The notes: generated from the letters alone by a model not told the origin. Counted from the first letter of the stretch, positions 8,637-17,172 are shown. The stretch is 52,957 nt of DNA from Pontibacter harenae (GCF_020907245.1 NZ_JAJJWH010000027.1:1-52957); one strand, 5' to 3'. Made by a program: numbers and translations.

Positions 8637-8755
8637 TGTTCCAGTGCTTGCGAGCACGGTATTGACAGTTGTAGTTCTGTGTGTTGCCTCTTGCCTCCTA
8701 TCCGAGACAGATAAAATCTGTAACTTAGCCAGACCACTAACATAATCCCATATAT

Positions 8756-9610
8756 ATGAAAAAAACATATTTGCTACTGGCCTCCTCGCTAGTGCTATCC
8801 TTTACAGCCTGTAACTCTAATGAGCAAAACCAGGAAGGCGCAGGTCAAGACTCCGCGGCGATGCAGGATTCCGCCGCTGCGGCAAACGATGCCCCCACGC
8901 CTGCAGGGGAGGTAATGAGCAAGGACGGCCTGAGAGTGTATGCCTTTGACGACTCCCCGAAGTTCCCCGACGCGAGGTTGAAATTAACCGAGCCTGCGGC
9001 GGGCGGCACAGTTAAGACGGGCCCGGTGAACTTTGTGTATGAGATGGAGAACTACCAGCTCACCCAGATGACGGAGTCTTCCCATGCAGAACACATGGCA
9101 AACTCGCACCAGGGGCAGCATATCCATAACATCGTGGACAACGAGCCGTACACCGCACACTACGACACTGCCTTCACAAAAGAGCTGGAAGAGGGCGAGC
9201 ACGTGATTCTCTCTTTCCTGTCCCGCTCTTACCACGAGAGCCTCAAGCACGAAGGCGCCTATGACCTGCGCGTGGTGACAGCAGGGAAATCGGCACAGAA
9301 GTCAGATTTCGACGGGAAGGCGCCGCACATGTTCTACAGCCGCCCGAAAGGGGAGTATACTGGTGATGAGACTAAGCGCGTCATGCTGGATTTCTACCTG
9401 GTGAACACAGACCTTTCCCCTGAGGGCAACAAGGTAAGGGCCACCGTCAACGGAACAGAGTTCATGCTGGACAGGTGGCTGCCTTATGCCATTGAGGGAC
9501 TGCCGATGGGCGAGAACACAATCAAGCTCGAATTGATTGGCGAGGATGGCAACGTACTGCCTGGTCCCTACAACAGTGTGGAAAGAACCATCACACTGAA
9601 AGCCAGCTAA
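8756..9610 (+). CDS. Predicted lipoprotein with Ig-like fold, unknown function
   Basis: 284 residues. Lipoprotein signal MKKTYLLLASSLVLSFTAC with Cys at residue 19, then an acidic Ala/Asp/Gln linker (residues 20-50) typical of surface or periplasmic lipoproteins. The body has two segments that look like beta-sandwich domains: about residues 70-180, with a His-rich stretch SSHAEHMANSHQGQHIHNI, and 195-284, with RATVNGTEFMLDRWLPYAIEGLPMG-type strands. The His cluster could bind metal, but that is speculative. Stand-alone gene with a terminator 20 bp downstream. Confidence 0.75.
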   Translation: MKKTYLLLASSLVLSFTACNSNEQNQEGAGQDSAAMQDSAAAANDAPTPAGEVMSKDGLRVYAFDDSPKFPDARLKLTEPAAGGTVKTGPVNFVYEMENYQLTQMTESSHAEHMANSHQGQHIHNIVDNEPYTAHYDTAFTKELEEGEHVILSFLSRSYHESLKHEGAYDLRVVTAGKSAQKSDFDGKAPHMFYSRPKGEYTGDETKRVMLDFYLVNTDLSPEGNKVRATVNGTEFMLDRWLPYAIEGLPMGENTIKLELIGEDGNVLPGPYNSVERTITLKAS

Positions 9611-9628
9611 GAAAAGCTTTATTTCGAT

Positions 9629-9670
9629 GCCGAGGTGCCCGCTTCCTGTACAAGAGGCGGGCACTTCGGC
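9629..9670 (+). terminator. Terminator of the 8756 lipoprotein gene
   Basis: Stem GCCGAGGTGCCCGC / GCGGGCACTTCGGC (one mismatch) with a 14-base loop, followed by TTTAGACGCTTTTTG. It starts 19 bp after the stop codon. Confidence 0.8.
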
Positions 9671-9886
9671 TTTAGACGCTTTTTGTTTGGCACTGCTTAT
9701 CGTAGAGCCTCAGCTGAGTCATGTTGAAAACGAATGCAGCCCGCTTAGAAATAGTACTTAAGACCGCAACAGCTTACTGCTCTCACCCGTCGCCTATGGG
9801 AGTTGTCCTAGCGGATGGCTATATACAAGATAAGGTAAATTATCGGCCCATAAGCGAATTTATGTTAAACAATGTGCAGAGTGTTT

Positions 9887-11014
9887 CTATTTTAACAATT
9901 CCTGAAGTCTATCATTAAGTTCCTGACCTCGCAGGTTTCTAGCTATAATGACGCCGTTTCGGTCTATGAGGAAATTATCAGGAACTCCGCTTATGCCGTA
10001 TATCAGTGCGGCTGAATTTTTATCTCCATTCAATTCAGTGACATGCACCCACGGTAGACCGTCTTTCTCAATGGCCTTCTTCCAGTTATCTCCGCTTATA
10101 TCCAATGAAACTCCCACCACCTCAAATCCTTTAGCTTTATACTGGCTGTAGGTCTTAACTAGATTAGGATTTTCTATTCTGCAGGGACCGCACCAAGACG
10201 CCCAAAACTCCAAGAGGACGACCTTTCCCTTGTAGTTTGAAAGATGTACTTGATTCCCGTCCAGCGAATTTTGAGTGAAGTCAACAAACTGGTCACCTAT
10301 CTGTGGGTTTTTATTTAGGAGCAGGTAATTTGATATAGAGGAACCGTACTTTGTGTTTTTGTTCTCATTAGAAAATGCAGTAAACAATTCTTCCGTTTTC
10401 TCTTTGCCCCAGGTTGATTTATACACGTCCAATACTTTGGCGCTGACGATGGAACTTGGATTGCTTTTTACGAAATCGATGTACCTCCGCCTTTCTTCTT
10501 TGTCAAGCTTACCAACCTCAAGGGCTAGCTTCTGCTTTTCTGTCTCTGACAAACCCTTTCCACCCACTAAGGCACGGAGGCTGTCTTGTGCCTTTACTAC
10601 AGGCGTGATAAAGTTGTTCAATTCATTGTTCTTTCTCTCGGTTGCAGAGCCAGTTACATTTGCTGCTCTGAACTTGCCTTTTTCTCCGTTAAATGAGATA
10701 ACTGTATTTTCCAGCCAGAAGAATTTATAGTCACTGTTGTTTTTAGTCCTAAGCACGGAGAGCAAGGTAGATTCTTCTATTTTCCCTTCCAATTCAAACT
10801 TCCCCTCTATCACAAGAGAAGAGTCAATCGGTAGTTTAGTGTTAGAATTTTCAGCGCTTTCAATAAATACCCACGTACTGTCTGGAATGCCTTTCAAACT
10901 TCCTGTAATCTTAAATCCGTCAGGAGGCGGAACGGACGCACTTATTTGCTTCTCTGCACAGCTTGCTAATATAGCGGCCGCTCCGATAACAGGTAATATC
11001 CAGCAATTCTTCAT
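9887..11014 (-). CDS. TlpA-like thioredoxin-fold lipoprotein (copy 1)
   Basis: 375 residues. Lipobox ILASC (Cys19). Residues about 30-130 are a DUF4369-like N-terminal domain (GFKITGSLKGIPDSTWVFIE), 130-235 a helical linker, and 240-375 an AhpC/TSA-type thioredoxin domain with the redox motif WCGPC at 274-278 and the cis-Pro region SGVPDNFLIDRNG. Such proteins act as periplasmic thiol-disulfide oxidoreductases anchored to a membrane. A close paralogue lies immediately upstream (11219-12346) with the same architecture and orientation, so this is a tandem duplication. Confidence 0.9.
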   Translation of the reverse strand: MKNCWILPVIGAAAILASCAEKQISASVPPPDGFKITGSLKGIPDSTWVFIESAENSNTKLPIDSSLVIEGKFELEGKIEESTLLSVLRTKNNSDYKFFWLENTVISFNGEKGKFRAANVTGSATERKNNELNNFITPVVKAQDSLRALVGGKGLSETEKQKLALEVGKLDKEERRRYIDFVKSNPSSIVSAKVLDVYKSTWGKEKTEELFTAFSNENKNTKYGSSISNYLLLNKNPQIGDQFVDFTQNSLDGNQVHLSNYKGKVVLLEFWASWCGPCRIENPNLVKTYSQYKAKGFEVVGVSLDISGDNWKKAIEKDGLPWVHVTELNGDKNSAALIYGISGVPDNFLIDRNGVIIARNLRGQELNDRLQELLK

Positions 11015-11218
11015 ATTAGGATCGGTTATCTTGTTTTAAGTTTAACAGGGCTGGGGCATAAACCCATAGGCCAAACAAACATGGGAATAGTTCAGTATGC
11101 CGAAAGCTTCTGCCTGTGATTTTACGCTTCCTTCAAAGTACCAAGACACCCCGATCTTGGCGAGTAGGGGTGGTTTCTACGATAACTGACCATATGTTAA
11201 AAAGTGCGCGGAGGGCTT
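11015..11218. other. Spacer between tandem thioredoxin genes
   Basis: About 200 bp with no gene. It resembles the region upstream of copy 2 (12347-12560) in several words (a GGGGCATAAAC-like segment near the start codon, CTACCCCTGGC/GTAGGGGTGG-like blocks, and TTATGTTAAA/ATATGTTAAA at the far end), so the duplication probably included the promoter region. Confidence 0.45.
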
Positions 11219-12346
11219 CTACTTTAGAAGTTCGGCAAGCATCTCATTGAGCTTCTCCCCTCGAAGGTTCCTTCCCACTACGGTCCCATTGCTATTGATG
11301 AGGAAATTATCAGGAATTGCGCTGACACCATAGACCACTGCTGCAGAGTTTTCTAACCCATTCAACTCGCTAACATGCACCCATGGCAGACCGTCTTTCT
11401 CTACGGCCTTTGCCCAGGCGCTCTTATTACTGTCCAATGAGACACCCACTACCTCAAATCCCTTGGCCTTATAGCTGTTGTAGGTCCTAACCAGATTAGG
11501 GTTTTCTAATCTGCAGGGACCGCACCATGCGGCCCAGAACTCCACCAGGACGACCTTTCCCTTGTAGTCTGAAAGCCTTACCAGCCTGCCATCCAATGAC
11601 TGCTGGGAGAAGTCGGCGAATTGATCGCCTATATGCGGGCTCTTGTTCAGGAGCAGGTAATTGGAAATGGCAACACCGTATCTAGAGTTCCTGATCTCTC
11701 CAGAGAGGCCGGCAAACAACTCCTCGGTCGTTTTCCGCCCCCATTTAGTGCTACTGATGTTCAGTATACTGGCGCTTAGCATGGAGCTCGGGTTCTGCTT
11801 GATAAAGGAGACATTCCATTGCTTTATCTCCTCTTCTAACCCTTTTAATTTGTCTTCCACCAAAGCTCGCTCTGTCTCAGCCAGACTATTTTTCTTCAAA
11901 ACAGATCTGAGGCTATCCATTCTGCCATGAAGGGGGACTATGGCCGCGTGCATTTCGATGCTTTTCAGCTCTGTCTCCGAACCGGAGATGGTGGCCCGAC
12001 TGAACCTGCCTTTCTCTGCGTTGAAGAGTATCTGTTTTTTCTCCAGCCAGATGAACCTGAGGTCACTGAAGTCCCGGTTCCTGATCAAGGCCTTCATAGC
12101 CGGTTCTTCCATTGCCCCTGCCAACTCGAATCTCCCGTCTATCACCATGGCAGAGTCCAGCGGAGTTATTTCGCCCGATATATTATCAGCCTTGTCTACA
12201 AAGATGAAGGTACTGTCTGGCACACCCCTGACGGTGCCAGTCAACCTGAAACCGTCAAATGGTTTACTGGAAGTGCTTATCTGCTTCTCTGAGCAGCCTA
12301 CTGTCATAAGAAGTGCACATAGGGGCGTGAGCCAGAGGTTCTTCAT
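11219..12346 (-). CDS. TlpA-like thioredoxin-fold lipoprotein (copy 2)
   Basis: 375 residues, the same length as copy 1. Lipobox MTVGC (Cys18), DUF4369-like domain (GFRLTGTVRGVPDSTFIFVD), helical linker and AhpC/TSA domain with WCGPC in the context EFWAAWCGPCRLENPNL and cis-Pro segment SAIPDNFLINSNG. Expected to be a membrane-anchored periplasmic disulfide oxidoreductase. The two copies differ at many residues across the middle helical region but are nearly the same around the active site, which fits an old duplication with retained enzymatic function. Confidence 0.9.
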   Translation of the reverse strand: MKNLWLTPLCALLMTVGCSEKQISTSSKPFDGFRLTGTVRGVPDSTFIFVDKADNISGEITPLDSAMVIDGRFELAGAMEEPAMKALIRNRDFSDLRFIWLEKKQILFNAEKGRFSRATISGSETELKSIEMHAAIVPLHGRMDSLRSVLKKNSLAETERALVEDKLKGLEEEIKQWNVSFIKQNPSSMLSASILNISSTKWGRKTTEELFAGLSGEIRNSRYGVAISNYLLLNKSPHIGDQFADFSQQSLDGRLVRLSDYKGKVVLVEFWAAWCGPCRLENPNLVRTYNSYKAKGFEVVGVSLDSNKSAWAKAVEKDGLPWVHVSELNGLENSAAVVYGVSAIPDNFLINSNGTVVGRNLRGEKLNEMLAELLK

Positions 12347-12578
12347 GTGTGGATCATTTATCTTGTTTCAAGTTTCCCAGTTCTAGGACATAAACGAATA
12401 TAGGAAACAATTCAGCCACTCGAAAACGTCTGCTATCCTTTTTCCTACCCCTGGCAGAGTACCAAAACCGCTGGCCCCGATTCCAGTCAACTGGGGCAGT
12501 TTCGCTGATAACCTCTTTTATGTTAAACTGGGACGCGTTCCCAATAGGATGCAAGTCGCAACCGCTTTCCGCTATGAT

Positions 12579-12620
12579 CCCAGAAATAGAGGGTTAAATG
12601 AGACGAATTGAGTGAGGTGG
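12579..12620 (-). repeat. Cargo-unit 3' terminus T1
   Basis: On the minus strand it reads CACTCAATTCG then TCTCATTTAACCCTC. Twenty-nine bases are shared with T2 at 13690-13718 with one difference, and the TCTCATTTAACCCTC core also occurs at 31697 and 34849. It lies just beyond the attC-like hairpin that follows the DKNYY gene, in the gene's downstream direction. Confidence 0.75.
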
Positions 12621-12668
12621 TAACATCTTGGCTAAGGCACGCCTTGGTGTGCTTTAGTTTTTGTTAAC
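12619..12668 (-). repeat. attC-like hairpin after the DKNYY gene
   Basis: On the minus strand: GTTAAC, an imperfect hairpin around CACACCAAGGCGTG, then a TGTTA core. Forty bases (12627-12666) match the attC-like site at 15134-15173 with two differences. The arms are imperfect with unpaired bases, as in integron attC sites. This copy's outer core is degenerate (GTTAAC instead of GTTAGGC). Confidence 0.65.
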
Positions 12669-12676
12669 TGTTGTTT

Positions 12677-13414
12677 CTATTCTTTATCAATGTAGGTCCT
12701 TCTGTACTGTTCTGTTATAGGGCCTTCATTTTTTTCCCTATCATACATGTTCTTATCATCATGCCCAAACGAGCCGACACCATCAGGAACAAACGCTGAA
12801 GCATTAGCACCTTCGACTAATCTGTCATTATAATATACATGCTGTTTGTCTTTTATGTAATATGGGCTAAGAATTATAGCGGAAGCGTAATCTAGAGAGT
12901 CAATTCTTAGTTCATGCCAATAGAAGAAACTATCATCCTTGCCCCAATCTTCATCTATGGCTTTGAATTTCTTTGGGTCTGCACCATTTAATTTATCAAA
13001 CCCATAATAAATATGATGTTTGTCTTTTGCCCAAAGATTGTCATCTATAACTTCAAAGGTTCTTATATCTGCTTGTTTTATCTTACAGTCAGTATCTCCG
13101 AACCGTAATAGATACACATGATTATTATCCTTCCAGTAGTATTCCTTGATGTGTTCAAAAGCTGATGGTTCAGCGTCAGCTAAAATAGAAGTTCCTATAA
13201 ATACGTGATTCTTGTCTTTAGCAAGGTCTAAGTTTGTATTATGGTTGATAACATCAAATGAGCTGTAATCAGCATTTTCTACTTCCAAATATCTTACACC
13301 AATCCTTGCCTCGTTTGAACTTCTCAAATAAACCTTACCATCCTTTTTTGTATAGCCCGAACAACCTGTGAGAACTATAAAAAATAACCCAAGAAGATAT
13401 TGCTTATACTTCAT
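12677..13414 (-). CDS. DKNYY family lipoprotein
   Basis: 245 residues from the ATG at 13414 (a longer frame begins at 13444, but the shorter start places the signal peptide at the N-terminus). Lipobox VLTGC. The body consists of repeated units with the sequence pattern xKDxxHVY/F: AKDKNHVFIG, WKDNNHVYLL, AKDKHHIYYG, GKDDSFFYWH, IKDKQHVYYN, GHDDKNMYDR. This is the DKNYY repeat family, found in many secreted or lipid-anchored bacterial proteins of unknown role. AT-rich compared with the neighbouring thioredoxin genes. It is a single-gene cargo unit between 5' repeat R1 and 3' terminus T1. Confidence 0.88.
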   Translation of the reverse strand: MKYKQYLLGLFFIVLTGCSGYTKKDGKVYLRSSNEARIGVRYLEVENADYSSFDVINHNTNLDLAKDKNHVFIGTSILADAEPSAFEHIKEYYWKDNNHVYLLRFGDTDCKIKQADIRTFEVIDDNLWAKDKHHIYYGFDKLNGADPKKFKAIDEDWGKDDSFFYWHELRIDSLDYASAIILSPYYIKDKQHVYYNDRLVEGANASAFVPDGVGSFGHDDKNMYDREKNEGPITEQYRRTYIDKE

Positions 13415-13482
13415 TGTTTTATGCACACTAATTTTCTTTTTCAAATAACAGCTAATTACTGGATATGCGTAAACCTTCGCTT

Positions 13483-13619
13483 ATCTGCACTATGTACGGA
13501 ACAGCTGATGGCTGATTATCCTGCATTTTAAGTGCATTTGCGCATGTGGAAATGATCAAGTACATATTTCAATATAGCAAATATCTAGGAGCTCATCACC
13601 CCTGGCAGCCTCTCAGGCC
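13483..13619 (-). repeat. R1 repeat, left copy (inverted relative to 29103)
   Basis: About 137 bp closely similar (I estimate about 85-90 percent by eye) to the reverse complement of 29103-29244. Shared blocks include GCGCATGTGGAAATGATCAA, ATTTCAATATAGCAAATATC, CACCCCTGGCAGCCT and CTGCATTTT. It lies directly upstream of the DKNYY gene and is co-oriented with it; the other copy lies directly upstream of the Crp/Fnr-M20 pair. Confidence 0.88.
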
Positions 13620-13678
13620 CACCTGATCTATAAAGCAGCACTGCACCGTTGCTCTGGGATGTCGTCTCTTGCGCTTTT

Positions 13679-13724
13679 CCCGAAATTCGAGGGTTAAATG
13701 AGACGAATTGGGTGAGGGTTTAAC
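13679..13724 (-). repeat. Cargo-unit 3' terminus T2
   Basis: Minus strand: GTTAAACCCTCACCC, then AATTCGTCTCATTTAACC, then CTCGAATTTCGGG. Near-identical to T1 over 29 bp. It lies just past the stop of the acetyltransferase gene, at the downstream end of the three-gene minus-strand array whose upstream end is element A at 17018-17172. Confidence 0.75.
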
Positions 13725-13768
13725 GGTTAGTTTTTCTTGTCTCTCAAATAAGTATGCTCCGCATTTAA

Positions 13769-14272
13769 TCACAAGCAATTAGTTGCAATGGAATACAGAA
13801 GTAAACTTTCTTGTTCAATTTGAACTTCTTTCTCATGCTGTAGACCTAAACTTTCCAGTAGCCTGATAGAATTTCTATTGTCTGTTTTAGTTGTAGCAAG
13901 AACATGTGTATGAGAGGGGTCTTTTTTCATCTCACATAGAATTACCGCCGCTGCTTCATAGGCATAGCCCCGCTTTCTGTATTCAGGCAAAAAAGCAAAT
14001 CCTAAGTCATGGTGTTCCAGATACTCTCGTTTGATAAGGGTAATGATACCTATTGCTGTCTGTCCTTCCTGCAATTTAACAACCCAGTATTTAAGGTTTG
14101 CACTGTCAATCATTCTAACAATATAATCTTTTGCTGCATCAGTAGAGTCAATATGCCTTTGACCGATATACTTAATCCAATCAGGTAGATTTACCAGCTC
14201 AACAATAAAATCTGCATCACTTAAATCTATAGGATTCAGTAACAGCCGATTCGTTTTAAAGCTATTCTGCAT
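13769..14272 (-). CDS. GNAT family N-acetyltransferase (RimJ-like)
   Basis: 167 residues. N-terminal TNRLLLNPIDLSDADF strand-helix, then the acetyl-CoA binding motif A region DLGFAFLPEYRKRGYAYEAA (R/Q-x-x-G-x-A form: RKRGYA) and motif B NRNSIRLLESLGL. These enzymes transfer acetyl from acetyl-CoA to an amine on a small molecule or protein N-terminus; the substrate cannot be predicted. It lies between an attC-like site (14304-14370) on its 5' side and terminus T2 on its 3' side, and is AT-rich, as expected for a cassette-borne gene. Confidence 0.9.
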   Translation of the reverse strand: MQNSFKTNRLLLNPIDLSDADFIVELVNLPDWIKYIGQRHIDSTDAAKDYIVRMIDSANLKYWVVKLQEGQTAIGIITLIKREYLEHHDLGFAFLPEYRKRGYAYEAAAVILCEMKKDPSHTHVLATTKTDNRNSIRLLESLGLQHEKEVQIEQESLLLYSIATNCL

Positions 14273-14303
14273 AGAAGTTCATGGTGAAAATTTATTAATT
14301 GGC

Positions 14304-14370
14304 GTACTAACGGGTTGTACATAAAACGAGCAAGGCATTGCCGGAGCTTGGTTTATGTGCTGGATTAGGC
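14304..14370 (-). repeat. attC-like site between amidotransferase and acetyltransferase genes
   Basis: Minus strand: GCCTAAT, then arm ACATAAACC, loop region rich in GC, arm GTTTTATGT, then GTTAGTAC core. The core-arm-loop-arm-core order, the simple-site motifs and the overlap of the upstream gene's stop codon (14365-14367) with the left core are all typical of integron cassettes. Confidence 0.6.
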
Positions 14371-15081
14371 GTAAGTGCTCTTATTTTTTGTTATTGTTCT
14401 TAAAAACTCTGTCACTAATTTATGGGGTGTTTCAACGGATGAGTTGTCCTGTGGAACAAAAAGTGTAGCAACAAAAAAAGGATGGTTCTGCAATTCTAAA
14501 ATTCTTGCTTCCTTATGTATGTCTGTGCCAACAATTTTGAACCCCTTTTCGTCAAGTTGGTTTTGATACTCTGGATTAAGTCCAAAATTGCAGTAATATC
14601 TTTCGTTTATTCTCTTCGTCCCGAAAATTTCAAATGTTTTGGAAGTTTTGTCAGTTAGTTCAATTTCAAGAACTTGTCCTGCCAGTGAACAACTTAATGG
14701 ATTAACAACAAGTTTGGATGAGTAAGGGTCGTATTCTGCATGTTCTGCGTCTGAAATTCCTAATATGTTTCTGGCAAACTCAATTACCATGTGTTGAAAT
14801 CCTCCACAAGTACCAAGCGTTGGCATACTGTTCTCTCTTGCATACTTGATAATACGTAAGGCTCCAGCCATACTTTTATACGGACTTCCTGGTGCTATCC
14901 AAAAGCCATTGTAAGTGGAAATAATTTTGTCAAAATCTGTTTCAATTGTATCCGTTGCAATCCAATCATACTGAAGTTGAATATCAAACTTTTTAATAGA
15001 ATGTTCGATTCCTTCATTTGTCGCTTTATGTGGTCTAAAAGTATCGTTGTAGTCTCCAAAAATAGCAAGCTTTGCTTTCAT
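14365..15081 (-). CDS. Glutamine amidotransferase-like protein (CTP synthase C-terminus related)
   Basis: 238 residues. N-terminal LAIFGDYNDTFRPHKATNEG is followed by the class I glutamine amidotransferase fold: substrate loop GFWIAPGSPYKSMAGAL, nucleophile elbow GTCGGFQH (catalytic Cys), and C-terminal NHPFFVATLF where the catalytic His and a neighbouring acidic residue are expected. Unlike CTP synthase it lacks the amidoligase domain; such stand-alone proteins are annotated as CTP synthase C-terminal region-related. The reaction and partner are unknown. It lies between two attC-like sites, so it looks like a single-gene cassette. Confidence 0.85.
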   Translation of the reverse strand: MKAKLAIFGDYNDTFRPHKATNEGIEHSIKKFDIQLQYDWIATDTIETDFDKIISTYNGFWIAPGSPYKSMAGALRIIKYARENSMPTLGTCGGFQHMVIEFARNILGISDAEHAEYDPYSSKLVVNPLSCSLAGQVLEIELTDKTSKTFEIFGTKRINERYYCNFGLNPEYQNQLDEKGFKIVGTDIHKEARILELQNHPFFVATLFVPQDNSSVETPHKLVTEFLRTITKNKSTYA

Positions 15082-15124
15082 ATCTCTACATTTACTTATA
15101 CATATTATTAGTTGCTGGTATTTT

Positions 15125-15176
15125 GCCTAACGGCTTGGCTAAGGCACGCTTTGGTGTGTTTTAGTTTTTGTTAGGC
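15125..15176 (-). repeat. attC-like site between S9 peptidase and amidotransferase genes
   Basis: Outer cores GCCTAAC (15125-15131) and GTTAGGC (15170-15176) are perfect reverse complements fitting the RYYYAAC / GTTRRRY integron core consensus. Between them lies an imperfect hairpin (CTAAGGCACGC / GTGTGTTTTAG) with a TTTG loop and unpaired bases. Length 52 bp, near the short end of known attC sites. This is the best attC candidate in the window. Confidence 0.75.
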
Positions 15177-15181
15177 ACAAG

Positions 15182-17002
15182 TTATTTTTCAGTATTGCCA
15201 TATATAAAAGCCTTAATCTCTTGTTTTAGAACCTGCTTATTGGTGAATAAGTCAATCAAATGCCCTTCATCGTCGAACACGATCAATTTGACCTGCTTGC
15301 CTGATTCTTTGGCTTTTTTGTAGAATGCCAAGGCGTTAAGGTCATAAGGAATTTGAGTGTCTTCTTTGCCCGCTATAATCAGCAGTGGCGCTTTAAGCCG
15401 TTCAATGTTCTCGTATGGGGAGAACTGTTCATATTTAGCCTCAAGTTCAGCAGGCATTCCTCCCATCCCAAAAGGCAAGCCAGCCATCGACTTCCGCTCT
15501 GCCTGCTTTATCCAATCTGCGGCTCCGTTGATGGCAACTCCTCCTGAAAACAGTGAAGAATAATAATATACCATCGTAGCACCATGACTGTGGCCCAGAG
15601 CAATTATTCTGCTCTGGTCTATAGAGTGCGTTTTGCCGAGCTCATGGATGTACTTCTCCGTATCCTCGAGTTGCAGCCTACCATAGTTGTCTGTTTGCCT
15701 CTCGTAGCCAATTCCCCTCGTGTTCGGGAAGGCTATGATGTAGCCTTGGTTGAGATAGTCAAAAACTACTTCATTTAGAAAGTAGCCTAAGTCCGGATAT
15801 GAGTTATCATAGCCACCGTATGGGATTACGAGCAGCGGATACTTCTTACCGCTCGCTGGCATGAACGTTTTAGGAAAGTAGATTTGGCTTGATGTGGAAT
15901 CTCCATCTGCATTCATGTACCAGTAGGTTAAATGGTAGTACTCCTGCAAGGGGTTCTTGCTGCTGAAGCTGTTAACAGAGGTAACCTTACGAATGCCATG
16001 CTTTCCTACTACAGTTCGTGCAAGTGTCTTCGGTTGCTTTGGTGACTCGGTTAAAAAATAAAGCTGTCTCTTTCTCGGGCCAACATCATAGCTTAGGTAC
16101 TCTGCTCCGTTTCCAACCAAGATCTTCTTCGTGTGGTCAACCAAGTCATAGCGACCTATTCTGCTCTTTCCGCTTTTTGTATCCCCATACAGAACGCTTT
16201 TCTTGTTATAGAAGGTGATGGGCCTCTCATCTGAAGAAAGCCTGAGTGATGGGCCTTCTTTTAAACCGCTCCAGCTGTCAAAGGTCAACAACTTACTGTT
16301 GTTCCCGCTATCGATTGCAAGGAGTTGCGTGCTTTCGTCAGACCATTTGAGTTCCGAGAAGAAACTGCCGGTGTAAATGCCTGTCTCAGCTATAACTTTT
16401 CCGCTGTTTGGGCTTATGATGGTAATCTTGGTTTGTGGAATATTTTCAGTGAACTGGTATGAAGCAAATGTAAGGTATCTTTGGTCCTTCGATAGGGCAA
16501 CATTGCTGACATGCAACGGTGAATCGGTAAGTTGCCTGATGGCTCCGCTTTTTAGGTTTAGCCTGTAGAGCTGGGAAGGTGTTTCTGCCGTGTTCTTCAA
16601 CTCAGCAGAAAAGAACAGCTCATCTTGGTTGTTGACTGCGGTTTGTTGGATCAGGTAAAACTGGAATAACGAAAGGGAATCCAGGTACTGGTGACGTACA
16701 AGCCTTGTTGTCTGTGCTTTGCAACTATATATTCTAACATTTTCACCTTTCTCATAGACAAGGGTCCCCGAGTCAGGAGTCCAGTGCAGGAACCGTTGGT
16801 TGCCGTTATCCCTTAAGCCACTGTCAATAAAGACAGCCTTCTCTGCTGTAGCCACGCTTTTAACGAAAAGTGAGTCACCGTCCTTGACAAAAGCCATTCT
16901 CTTTCCATCTTGGCTTAGCACTACGTCGGAGATGCTTTGAGCACACAACGTGCTGCCTATAAACAGCCACAGTAAAATACCCAAGCTTATTTTCTTCATC
17001 AA
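15182..17002 (-). CDS. S9 family (prolyl oligopeptidase-like) secreted peptidase
   Basis: 606 residues. Signal peptide at about 1-21 (KISLGILLWLFIGSTLCAQ). Residues 22-360 form a WD40-like beta-propeller of the dipeptidyl peptidase type (repeated xxLxWSDES, VALSKDQRYLTFAS). Residues 370-606 are the alpha/beta hydrolase catalytic domain, with nucleophile elbow GHSHG (Ser in ALGHSHGATMVYYY), Asp in AGKEDTQIPYDL and His in DEGHLID. The propeller restricts access to short peptides. Start at the MMKK pair (17002 or 16999). Downstream of 5' element A, whose GTTAGGC core ends about 16 bp before the start. Confidence 0.92.
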   Translation of the reverse strand: MMKKISLGILLWLFIGSTLCAQSISDVVLSQDGKRMAFVKDGDSLFVKSVATAEKAVFIDSGLRDNGNQRFLHWTPDSGTLVYEKGENVRIYSCKAQTTRLVRHQYLDSLSLFQFYLIQQTAVNNQDELFFSAELKNTAETPSQLYRLNLKSGAIRQLTDSPLHVSNVALSKDQRYLTFASYQFTENIPQTKITIISPNSGKVIAETGIYTGSFFSELKWSDESTQLLAIDSGNNSKLLTFDSWSGLKEGPSLRLSSDERPITFYNKKSVLYGDTKSGKSRIGRYDLVDHTKKILVGNGAEYLSYDVGPRKRQLYFLTESPKQPKTLARTVVGKHGIRKVTSVNSFSSKNPLQEYYHLTYWYMNADGDSTSSQIYFPKTFMPASGKKYPLLVIPYGGYDNSYPDLGYFLNEVVFDYLNQGYIIAFPNTRGIGYERQTDNYGRLQLEDTEKYIHELGKTHSIDQSRIIALGHSHGATMVYYYSSLFSGGVAINGAADWIKQAERKSMAGLPFGMGGMPAELEAKYEQFSPYENIERLKAPLLIIAGKEDTQIPYDLNALAFYKKAKESGKQVKLIVFDDEGHLIDLFTNKQVLKQEIKAFIYGNTEK

Positions 17003-17017
17003 ATTGATTTATATTTT

Positions 17018-17172
17018 GCCTAACTCGCGGATATATAGAATAACCATACGGTTTATTGTCGTTTTTGACAGATAACCGTAACTGGACTAACGAATATACT
17101 ATATAGTAAACTCACAATAACTGGATACTCCTCTAAAATTTCCTGTCTCATAAAACCCCCGTTTTATGAGAC
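17018..17172 (-). repeat. 5' element A (upstream of the S9 peptidase gene)
   Basis: In gene orientation: a perfect 12-bp inverted repeat GTCTCATAAAAC / GTTTTATGAGAC with a 4-bp spacer (17145-17172), a block ending TATAGTATATTCGTTAG, the hairpin TACGGTTATCTGTC / GACAATAAACCGTA (17047-17080), TATATCCGCGA and finally GTTAGGC (17018-17024). About 145 bp are shared with the copies at 23384 and 34014. Orientation matches the peptidase gene and is opposite to the copy at 23384, so the two copies bracket the plasmid core as inverted repeats. Confidence 0.88.

Noticed and set aside
9721..9918. 65-residue frame between the terminator and the thioredoxin genes
   Set aside because: Composition of chance; region is repeat-like (AAGGTAAATTAT words).
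12354..12554. 66-residue minus-strand frame upstream of thioredoxin copy 2
   Set aside because: Lies in the duplicated promoter region; composition unconvincing.
12579..15176. CRISPR-like array from the repeated hairpins on the minus strand
   Set aside because: Repeats are separated by whole genes of different lengths, not by short spacers, and no cas gene is present.
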